Below the pieces are notes generated by a model. It worked only from the letters and a program-made list of their open reading frames with translations, was not told the DNA's origin and made no database searches. From NCBI GenBank assembly GCA_020631315.1, contig JAHDHM010000067.1, positions 1-12,417 of the forward strand: a stretch of 12,417 nt of DNA, read 5' to 3'. The position numbers and the translations under genes were made by a program. Source of the DNA: Acidimicrobiales bacterium (GTDB lineage: Bacteria; Actinomycetota; Acidimicrobiia; Acidimicrobiales; Poriferisodaliceae). The first letter of the stretch is position 1. Every line of letters begins with the position of its first letter. Positions 5,119-11,044 of the stretch are shown here, piece after piece.

Positions 5119-7629
5119 GTGACCCACGTCGCGATCGATCCAGGACTGGTGCTCGCGCTCGCCGACCGCTTCGCCCGACAGTCGCGGGACGCCGACGACA
5201 GCTCGCGACGGGCACGAACCACCGCGGGCGCCGTCGGGCTCGACGCTCCCCGAGCCAGCGAGCTCGAGATGTTGGCGGTGCGCTGGTCCATCGCCGCCGA
5301 CACCCTGCAGCGCCGGGCGCTCCTCGCTGCCGGCTTTCGCGTCGCGCTGCCGTCTCTGCCGACACCTCCGAGACCAGCCGCCCCGACCTCGGGCGTGCGA
5401 CACGGCATGGTCGACCATGCCGTGCTCCTCGTCGGTGACGCGCTGATCGACGGCCTCTCTGCCGGCGACCTGCGCTCGATCGCCGACGCTCTGGCGTTGC
5501 TGAACGACACGGAGCTCTCCGCATGGTGGGAGGCGATGGACGATGCAGAGCGGCGACAGCTCGTCGCAGCGCTCGCGGCGGACCCCACCCGTTCGGGGCT
5601 GCTGGTCCTGATCGCCGACGCAGCGCGACCGACCACCGCTCGCATCGACGGAGCGACGCTCGTCGGACACCTCGCCATCTGGTTTCCCGTGATCGAAGCC
5701 GCCGGGTCGGATGAACCGGACGGTGCGTTGAGCTTCGAGGAGTTGGACAGGGCCCGACACGCAGGCCTTCCGGGGTGGCTCGGGGGCCTCGCAGATCACC
5801 TCGCTGCGAGCCCGACCTGGTTCACGAACCTGGCGCTCGTCCGCAGTGATCAGGGCCTCACCGTTCCGTTCTCGACGTCGGAGCTGGAGGGCATCGGCGA
5901 GATCACCGTCGCCGATCTCGACGAGGCCATGACGTTCATGGCAGTCGCCGATCTGCTGATCGACCCAGCGGTCTTCGACCGCCTCGACGCGGCCAAGAAC
6001 GGTGAGCACAACGGTCACGTGTCCGCTGACGATCTGCGCCTCGCGATCGACGGCAACTGGTTCGGCCCGAGGGGCACCCCGCTGCTCGAGTTCCTTCTCG
6101 ACGGCGACCGGCTCGGTCTCCTCGAACTCTCCGATGATCGGGCTCTGGACCAGTGGGACACGGGCGGTTCGCTCCACTGGACCGATGTCGTGGCGTTGGG
6201 AGCGAACCTGCACGCCTGGGCGGACTCGCCGGCGAGGACCCGGCAGGTCCTCGACTGGCTCCCCCACGCCTACGACGAGGTCGCCGGCGCCGATGGGCTC
6301 GATGTCCGGCTGGTCTCCGACGACGGCGTGCGAGCCCTGGCCGCGGCAGGCCTCAGCGGAGTCGAGGACCTCGTCGGCCAGTCGCTCGTGATCGGCGCAC
6401 TGCCGGAGTCGCGCGGCGGTGAGCGCAACCGGCTGATCACCGCCTGGTATTCGCTGTTGGCACTCGAGATGAACGAGGTGCTCAACGCCGATCTGCCCGA
6501 CCCGATGGATCCGACCAGCCCCGGACACACCGGTGCCAACTGGATGCTGATGGCGCCGTGGGCCTCCAACTCGCTACGGCCCCAGCTGATCGGTGAGCCG
6601 GTTCTCGAACTGCCGGCCCTGCCGGACACGCTGTCGAGCGCCTCCGTCGGCGATCGTCAGCAGCTCGCCGACGGCAACCAGTACATCTTCGGTGACATCG
6701 CTCCTCGCTACGCCGCGTTCGTCGAGCGATGGGCCGACGGGCCGGTCACCGAACCCGACGAGCTGGCGGCGTTCTTCGACGGCCGGCTCGACGACGGCCG
6801 ACCGATGTTCGGCCCCGGGCACGACCAGCTCCGAGCCGCGTTCGTGCACTTCGCCGCAGCCGCAGCCGCGACCGACCCGGTGCTGCGCCAGGAGCTGACG
6901 TTCGCGGCGAACTCGTTCGTCGCCATCCACGAGCAGGCAGGAGTGCAACCGGAGCTCGACGCGCTCACCGACCTCAGCATCGGCGACGACGGGCTGCTGC
7001 GCGGCACCTTCGGTGAGCTGCTGCCCGGTGGTGATGCTCTGTGGGCGACGTCGTTCATCGCACTGCAGATCGGCCACGGCTCGGACCCCGTCATGATCGA
7101 CGTCGAACGCGACCTCGATCCGGACCGCTTCGATCACACCAACAACCGGCTGATCGGTACCGACCTCACCACCGACCTGAACCCGTCGACCATCGGACGA
7201 GTGGGCATCGGGCCGACGTCGGTCAGCTGGGACGGCGCACCGGCCGATCTCCGACTCGGAGCGCTCGGCGGCTGGTCGGCACCGCCTGACGGGTCAGGGA
7301 TGGAGGAGTTCCCGACCTCGTCGGCCGAGTGGTTCGAGCGCGGCACCAACAACAACGTGGTCTTCCCAGGGACGCATCCGACGATCTGGGAGGAGGCCGG
7401 AGGCACGGCCGGCCACGACCTGCGCGGCACCGGCGCCTTCGACTGGGGCGACCCGTCGGACCGGATGTGGAACATCGCGAACTTGTTCCACCAGATGCAC
7501 ACCGACCCGGTGCTGTGGGAACGCCAGCACGAGGTGGGCATCGACCGTGTCGACGACGGCGTGCGGGCGTTCGACTGGCTGCCGGCCGAGGCCGCCGACC
7601 GGCTCAGCCGTCGAAGTCCTCGGGGTTGA
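5119..7629 (+). CDS. Large uncharacterised protein with WXG/EspC-like N-terminus and EF-hand-like repeats; candidate type VII substrate
   Basis: An 836-aa protein of no family I recognise as a whole. Residues 1-75 (IDPGLVLALADRF onwards, with a Trp near 54) resemble the helical hairpin of EspC/WXG-type T7SS substrates. From about 95 to 380 come helical repeats with EF-hand-like loops: around 197-208 (DEPDGALSFEEL), 258-268 (GIGEITVADLD), 286-306 (LDAAKNGEHNGHVSADDL, the best) and a weak one at 344-358. The second part has NWMLMAPWAS (474-483) and ANSFVAIHEQ (597-606) followed by QP, a pattern I recall only from uncharacterised bacterial proteins. The last 200 residues are rich in Trp, His and Asp with no known catalytic motif. 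There is no signal peptide or membrane helix. An internal YIFGD (522-526) matches YxxxD, but is not C-terminal. The gene ends inside the 3' end of the convergent BFN gene (26-bp overlap). A secreted calcium-binding effector or toxin is my inference. Confidence 0.8.
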   Translation: MTHVAIDPGLVLALADRFARQSRDADDSSRRARTTAGAVGLDAPRASELEMLAVRWSIAADTLQRRALLAAGFRVALPSLPTPPRPAAPTSGVRHGMVDHAVLLVGDALIDGLSAGDLRSIADALALLNDTELSAWWEAMDDAERRQLVAALAADPTRSGLLVLIADAARPTTARIDGATLVGHLAIWFPVIEAAGSDEPDGALSFEELDRARHAGLPGWLGGLADHLAASPTWFTNLALVRSDQGLTVPFSTSELEGIGEITVADLDEAMTFMAVADLLIDPAVFDRLDAAKNGEHNGHVSADDLRLAIDGNWFGPRGTPLLEFLLDGDRLGLLELSDDRALDQWDTGGSLHWTDVVALGANLHAWADSPARTRQVLDWLPHAYDEVAGADGLDVRLVSDDGVRALAAAGLSGVEDLVGQSLVIGALPESRGGERNRLITAWYSLLALEMNEVLNADLPDPMDPTSPGHTGANWMLMAPWASNSLRPQLIGEPVLELPALPDTLSSASVGDRQQLADGNQYIFGDIAPRYAAFVERWADGPVTEPDELAAFFDGRLDDGRPMFGPGHDQLRAAFVHFAAAAAATDPVLRQELTFAANSFVAIHEQAGVQPELDALTDLSIGDDGLLRGTFGELLPGGDALWATSFIALQIGHGSDPVMIDVERDLDPDRFDHTNNRLIGTDLTTDLNPSTIGRVGIGPTSVSWDGAPADLRLGALGGWSAPPDGSGMEEFPTSSAEWFERGTNNNVVFPGTHPTIWEEAGGTAGHDLRGTGAFDWGDPSDRMWNIANLFHQMHTDPVLWERQHEVGIDRVDDGVRAFDWLPAEAADRLSRRSPRG
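5401..5424. repeat. Perfect 24-bp palindrome inside the 836-aa gene
   Basis: The left half cacggcatggtc (5401-5412) is followed directly by its exact reverse complement (5413-5424), with no loop. It codes HGMVDHAV. The symmetry does not extend beyond 24 bp. The shape suits a dimeric protein binding site better than an RNA hairpin, since a loop of zero cannot form without opening inner pairs. Confidence 0.7.
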
Positions 7630-8140
7630 TCTCGTCGAGGAACTGCTTGAACTCGTCGAGCAGCTCGTCGGGATCTGCGCCGTCGTCGAACTCGTCGGAC
7701 TCGCCGGCGAGGATGTCGTCGGGATGGTCATCGTCGACGGGCTCGACGATCTGTCCTGCCTCGGCCAAGACCGCTTCGCTCGCGAAGATCGGGGCGCCCG
7801 AGCGCACCGCGAGGGCGATGGCATCGCTCGGCCGGCTCGAGATCCGGCGCTCGAGGCCGTTGGTGCTGAGCACCAGCTCGGCGTGGAACGTGCGGTCCCG
7901 CAGTTCGGTGACCACGACTCGCACGAGCTCGGTCTCGAGCAGCCCGAGCACCGACGCCATCAGGTCGTGGGTCATGGGCCGAGCCATGCGGACGCCCTCG
8001 AGCTCGCGCCCGATGGCCTGGGCCTCGGGCACGTCGATCACGATCGGCAGCACTCGCCCACCATCGGACTCACGCAGCATCATCGTCGGGCTGTTGAACG
8101 GCAGTTCGACCTGCACGCCGAGCAGTTCCATCTCGACCAT
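7604..8140 (-). CDS. BFN-domain (DUF151, bifunctional nuclease family) protein
   Basis: A 178-aa protein with a complete BFN/DUF151 domain at about 1-130: RPMTHDLMASVLGLLET in the middle, then the family signature RPSDAIALAVRSGAPIF. The acidic tail (from about 131, many Asp/Glu) is an addition, perhaps for protein contact. Family members include plant nucleases active on DNA and RNA; in actinobacteria the cellular role is unknown, as for Rv1829, its apparent mycobacterial counterpart. It is the last gene of the pgsA-gcvH-FHA-MerR run, 59 nt after the MerR gene. A TAGGGT hexamer (8154-8149) lies 8 nt before the ATG and could give it a private promoter. An alternative start is the ATG at 8131. 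Its 3' end overlaps the convergent 836-aa gene. Confidence 0.92.
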   Translation of the reverse strand: MVEMELLGVQVELPFNSPTMMLRESDGGRVLPIVIDVPEAQAIGRELEGVRMARPMTHDLMASVLGLLETELVRVVVTELRDRTFHAELVLSTNGLERRISSRPSDAIALAVRSGAPIFASEAVLAEAGQIVEPVDDDHPDDILAGESDEFDDGADPDELLDEFKQFLDEINPEDFDG

Positions 8141-8199
8141 CGCCGCCGACCCTAGTGCAACGGTGGAACGCGCTCACCCGCTCTGCGCGGGCCGATTCC

Positions 8200-9036
8200 T
8201 CAAGGGTCGAGATGGTGCTCGAGGGCCTGGCGCAGCATCGCGACGCGCATACGTGCGCCCAGCACGGCCATCTCCTCGAGCTGGTCGATCGCTGCACGAC
8301 GAGCCGCCGGATTGCGCTGGCGCACGAGCGGCATGACCACCTGCTCGAACACGCTGGCCTCGCGATCGGCGCCGGTCTTGAACATCCGCAGGTGCCGCGG
8401 CTCGACACCGAAGGACGCGAACTTCGCGGCGATTCGGGCGACGGCCAACGCACTGCCGTCGTAGTAGGTCGACGGACCGAGTTGGCGGCTGGAGAGGCAG
8501 CCGTACCGTTCCAGCTCGGCCAGCTCGACGGGCGACAGGCCGCTCGCGGACGACAGTTCGTCCAACGTCAGCGTGATGGCGCTGGGTCCCGGATCGAGCA
8601 GGCCGCCGGTGCCGTAGGCGTCAACCGACCCCGGTGCTGGTGTCGAGGTCGTCGGCGGTACCGGGGTGGCTGGGGCGGGCACTGCGGACGCCACCGACGG
8701 GGCCGGTGCGGGCCCGGAACCATCGGCACCACCCGAGGGCGTCGGCTCCGACGCAGCCTCGGCAGCGGATGAGCCGTTTGCGGGCCCGTCGAGTTCGCCG
8801 GAGGCGAGTCGTTCGCGGATCACTCGCAGGGGCAAGAAGTTGTCTCGCTGCTGCGTGAGCACCCAGCGAAGACGTTCGATGTCGGCGTCGTAGAACTTCC
8901 GATACCCCGACGGTGTGCGCTCAGGGTCGATCAGACCCTGTGTCTCGAGGAAGCGGATCTTCGAGATCGTGACGTCGGGGAAGTCGGTCTGCAGGAGAGC
9001 GAGCACCTCGCCGATCGACAGATGCTCGCGCGCCAT
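8200..9036 (-). CDS. ftsR: MerR-family transcription regulator, FtsR/Rv1828 type
   Basis: A 278-aa protein. The N-terminal winged helix (about 5-75) opens with LSIGEVLALLQ and contains the MerR hallmark RFLETQGLIDPERTPSGYRKF. A long Ala/Pro/Ser/Thr-rich linker occupies about 85-145. A C-terminal domain (about 150-275) has LDELSSASGLSPVELAELE, a second helix-turn-helix-like segment, and a helical end. No metal-binding Cys pair as in classic metal sensors is seen (one Cys only). Established knowledge: the corynebacterial FtsR, homologue of Rv1828, activates ftsZ. Position between the FHA and BFN genes, as in mycobacteria, supports orthology. Its ATG overlaps the FHA stop by 1 nt (TGATG), indicating coupling. 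The long low-complexity linker is unusual for the family. Confidence 0.88.
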   Translation of the reverse strand: MAREHLSIGEVLALLQTDFPDVTISKIRFLETQGLIDPERTPSGYRKFYDADIERLRWVLTQQRDNFLPLRVIRERLASGELDGPANGSSAAEAASEPTPSGGADGSGPAPAPSVASAVPAPATPVPPTTSTPAPGSVDAYGTGGLLDPGPSAITLTLDELSSASGLSPVELAELERYGCLSSRQLGPSTYYDGSALAVARIAAKFASFGVEPRHLRMFKTGADREASVFEQVVMPLVRQRNPAARRAAIDQLEEMAVLGARMRVAMLRQALEHHLDP

Positions 9037-9479
9037 CAGCCACGCTCGACGAGATACAGCAGCTTGAACTTGCCGATCTGCAGTTCGTCGCCGTTGGACA
9101 ACGGTGCCGACTCGATCCGCTGTCCGTTGAGGTAGGTGCCGTTCAGCGAACCGGCGTCCGACACCACGTGGCCACCATCGGCGCTTCGGATCTCGACGTG
9201 ACGACGTGACACGGTGATGTCGTCGAGGAAGATCTCGCTGTCGGGGTGGCGGCCGGCGCGGACCAGATCGCCGAGGAGCTGGTAGCGCGAGCCGCTGCGG
9301 TGGCCTGAGGTGACCACCATCTGCGCCGACGCAGCAGCGACCGGCGCCGGTGCGGTCTCGTCGCCGAGCGGTGCCATGCCGAGCGTCCGGTCATCGCTCT
9401 CGGCGACGAGCTGGTGTCCGCAGCTCGCGCAGAAGCGGCTGCCGACGGGGTTCTCGTGGCCGCAGCTCGTGCAGAACAC
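9036..9479 (-). CDS. Zinc-ribbon plus FHA-domain protein in the garA position
   Basis: A 147-aa protein started at GTG 9479, 2 nt after the gcvH stop, with GAGGG upstream as ribosome binding site. The reading frame is open further upstream but that part overlaps gcvH. Residues 3-20 form a zinc ribbon: CTSC (3-6) and CASC (17-20), each followed by GH. A flexible acidic/Ala-rich linker leads to an FHA domain (about 55-144) with GRHPDSEIFLDD (76-87), SRRH (91-94) and SLNGTYLNG (111-119), the phosphothreonine-binding core. In mycobacteria this place is held by GarA, which binds 2-oxoglutarate-metabolising enzymes and is controlled by PknB/PknG at an N-terminal Thr pair. That Thr pair is not present; a lone Thr at 32 (DDRTL) is the nearest candidate. 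So regulation may differ from GarA. Confidence 0.9.
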   Translation of the reverse strand: MFCTSCGHENPVGSRFCASCGHQLVAESDDRTLGMAPLGDETAPAPVAAASAQMVVTSGHRSGSRYQLLGDLVRAGRHPDSEIFLDDITVSRRHVEIRSADGGHVVSDAGSLNGTYLNGQRIESAPLSNGDELQIGKFKLLYLVERG

Positions 9480-9481
9480 GA

Positions 9482-9865
9482 TCAGCCCTCGGTGAGCTCG
9501 ACGTAGGCAGCGGCGTCCATGAGGCCGTCGAGACCAGCACCCTCGGCGAGCTCGATCACGCAGATCCAGCCGTCGCCGTACGGGTCCTCGTTGAGCGTCT
9601 CCGGCGAGTCGTCGAGGGCGGTGTTGACCTCCACCACGGTGCCGGCGAGCGGCGCGTAGACGTCGGACACCGACTTGGTGCTCTCGACCTCGCCGAACGA
9701 CTCGCTGGCGCCGACGCTTCTGCCGACCTCTGGGAGTTCGATGAAGACGACGTCGCCCAGCGCGTCCTGGGCGTAGTCGGTGATACCGATCCGCACGCGG
9801 TCGGTTCCTTCGCGGCGGATCCACTCGTGATCCGACGAGTACAGGAGGTCCTCAGGCACGTTCAT
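9482..9865 (-). CDS. gcvH: Glycine cleavage system H protein (lipoyl carrier)
   Basis: A 127-aa protein. It opens with MNVPEDLLYSSDHEWI, the usual GcvH beginning, and carries the lipoylation site in EVESTKSVSD (Lys 64), followed by PLAGTVVEVN and DGWICVIEL. GcvH carries the aminomethyl group between GcvP, GcvT and the lipoamide dehydrogenase in glycine breakdown. Length is as expected. I chose ATG 9865; an in-frame TTG at 9874 would add three residues, and neither has a strong ribosome binding site. It begins 10 nt after the pgsA-like stop and is followed 2 nt later by the FHA gene. No gcvP or gcvT is in the window, as in the mycobacterial arrangement. Confidence 0.96.
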   Translation of the reverse strand: MNVPEDLLYSSDHEWIRREGTDRVRIGITDYAQDALGDVVFIELPEVGRSVGASESFGEVESTKSVSDVYAPLAGTVVEVNTALDDSPETLNEDPYGDGWICVIELAEGAGLDGLMDAAAYVELTEG

Positions 9866-9875
9866 GTGGCTCAAG

Positions 9876-10496
9876 TTACCGCGGTGGCGTCGCTTCGCCG
9901 CGTGCGGCGCGACCCTCTCGCAGCGCCTGCCGTGCGACGGGCACGTAACCCGCTGCGGAGTACCAGTGGATCGCCAGTCCGGGGATCACACAGATCCATC
10001 CCAACACGAGTCCGATGTCAGCCCACCCGGCGGTGCTGTTGCCGACGAGGAACAGTGGAAAGGCGAACATCAGCAGGAACGTGCCGGTCTTCCCCCACCA
10101 CGTGACATCGATGCGCCGAGCGCCGAGTGCCCCGAGGATCAGGCCGGTGACGGACACGAGCGCCTCGCGCGCCAACGTCGCGATCGCGATCCACGCCGGC
10201 ACCGAGCCGTCGATCCAGATGGCCGTGACACCGACGAGGAACAGCAACCGGTCGGCGATCGGGTCCAGGAGCTTGCCGAGCTCCGACACCTGATTCCATC
10301 GACGGGCGATCCATCCGTCGACCCAGTCGGTCGCGCCGAGCGCTCCGAGCAACCACGCTGCGGCATGCCGGTTCTCAGGGCCGAACAGCAGCCACACGAA
10401 GACCGGCAGGCAGCACAGCCGGATCACGCTGATCAGGTTCGGGATCGTCAGGATCCTGCTGTCGAGCACGCTGGTGTTGCCGTCGCTGTCCGCCAC
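9876..10496 (-). CDS. pgsA: CDP-alcohol phosphatidyltransferase, phosphatidylglycerophosphate synthase-like
   Basis: A 206-aa integral membrane protein started at GTG 10496. The CDP-alcohol phosphatidyltransferase signature is complete: D57, DGWIAR (60-65), then eight residues, G74, D78 and D82. The last Asp residues are the metal and catalytic residues of the family. It begins with TIPNLISVIRL, as many PgsA proteins do, and has about five to six hydrophobic segments. Likely reaction: CDP-diacylglycerol plus glycerol 3-phosphate to phosphatidylglycerophosphate. The substrate cannot be fixed from sequence alone, and a related acceptor alcohol is possible. It heads the leftward operon. A TAGGTT hexamer ends 6 nt before the GTG, suggesting a leaderless transcript. 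Confidence 0.9.
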   Translation of the reverse strand: MADSDGNTSVLDSRILTIPNLISVIRLCCLPVFVWLLFGPENRHAAAWLLGALGATDWVDGWIARRWNQVSELGKLLDPIADRLLFLVGVTAIWIDGSVPAWIAIATLAREALVSVTGLILGALGARRIDVTWWGKTGTFLLMFAFPLFLVGNSTAGWADIGLVLGWICVIPGLAIHWYSAAGYVPVARQALREGRAARGEATPPR

Positions 10497-10605
10497 GAGC
10501 CGAACCTACCCCCTGACACACGGCACAGTCGCCGCCGCCCCTGCGGCTCCGCGCCTCAACTGTCGCCGCCGCCCCTGCGGCTCCGCGCCTCCGTACAGTG
10601 AGGGC
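10497..10605. promoter_or_regulatory. Divergent promoter region, both transcripts probably leaderless
   Basis: Two TANNNT -10-like hexamers face outward: TAGGTT on the minus strand (10508-10503), then 6 nt, then GTG 10496; and TACAGT on the plus strand (10594-10599), then 6 nt, then ATG 10606. In both cases the expected transcription start falls on the first base of the start codon. No clear -35 is visible for either. The GAGGG before the ATG is only 1 nt away, too close to serve as a Shine-Dalgarno site. Confidence 0.55.
10528..10591. repeat. Perfect 30-bp direct repeat, two copies
   Basis: Copy 1 spans 10528-10557 and copy 2 spans 10562-10591, identical over 30 bp and separated by aact. 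Each copy contains gccgc-ccct-gcggc, a 5-bp stem with a 4-nt loop. The pair fills most of the space between the two outward promoter candidates. It might be a duplicated operator or a REP-like element. No further copy was seen in the window. Confidence 0.85.
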
Positions 10606-11004
10606 ATGCCGACGATCTTCACTCGCATCATCGACGGAGAGATTCCGGGAACGTTCGTGTGGCAGGACGACCACTGCGTGGCGTTCATGTCGATCAACCC
10701 GCTGCAACGTGGGCACGTGCTGGTCGTTCCCCGCGAGGAGGTCGATCACTGGATCGAACTCGGGGACGACCTCGCTGCCCACCTGATGTCGGTGTCGAAG
10801 CGTCTCGGCAACGCGGTTCAGGCTGCGTTCTCCCCCGAGCGGGTCGGCCTGATGATCGCCGGCTTCGAGGTGCCCCACACCCACGTGCACGTGGTGCCGA
10901 TGTTCGGCATCTCGGACCTCGATTTCGCGAATGCCGCAACGTCGGTCGATCGCGACGATCTCGACGCGGCGGCTGCCGCGATCATCGCCGCGCTCGACGA
11001 CTGA
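10606..11004 (+). CDS. HIT-family nucleotide hydrolase/transferase
   Basis: A 132-aa protein with a whole HIT domain. It begins PTIFTRIIDGEIPG, has NPLQRGHVLVVPR in the middle, and the histidine triad HTHVHVV at 91-97 (H91, H93, H95). H93, the middle one, is the expected nucleophile. Family enzymes hydrolyse adenosine phosphoramidates and related nucleotides in the cytosol; the substrate is not predictable here. ATG 10606 is chosen because the homology starts there, although the frame is open upstream through the 30-bp repeat. Divergent from the pgsA-like operon and convergent with the GGDEF gene, so probably monocistronic. Confidence 0.94.
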   Translation: MPTIFTRIIDGEIPGTFVWQDDHCVAFMSINPLQRGHVLVVPREEVDHWIELGDDLAAHLMSVSKRLGNAVQAAFSPERVGLMIAGFEVPHTHVHVVPMFGISDLDFANAATSVDRDDLDAAAAAIIAALDD

Positions 11005-11027
11005 ACTCGCGGGAACGACGCAGGGCG

Positions 11028-11044
11028 GCGCTGAACGTCAGCGC
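11028..11044. terminator. Hairpin between convergent genes, possible bidirectional terminator
   Basis: GCGCTGA (11028-11034) and TCAGCGC (11038-11044) are perfect complements around the loop ACG. It lies 23 nt after the HIT stop and contains the TGA stop of the convergent GGDEF gene. No T-run follows on either side, so intrinsic termination would be of the T-less actinobacterial kind at best. Confidence 0.4.

Noticed and set aside
5119..7629. Known toxin domain at the C-terminus of the 836-aa protein
   Set aside because: No recognisable nuclease, ADP-ribosyltransferase, deaminase or NADase motif and no immunity-like small gene directly after it, so a toxin call is not supported.
8177..8191. 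Small hairpin cccgc-tctgc-gcggg between the MerR and BFN genes
   Set aside because: A 5-bp stem with no T-run in a GC-rich gap is expected by chance; not enough for a terminator or riboswitch.
9480..9824. N-terminal extension of the FHA protein frame
   Set aside because: It overlaps gcvH almost entirely and is Arg-rich; the zinc ribbon starts just after the GTG at 9479.
10528..10591. Possible CRISPR array from the 30-bp repeats
   Set aside because: Only two copies and a 4-bp gap instead of a spacer; no cas genes.
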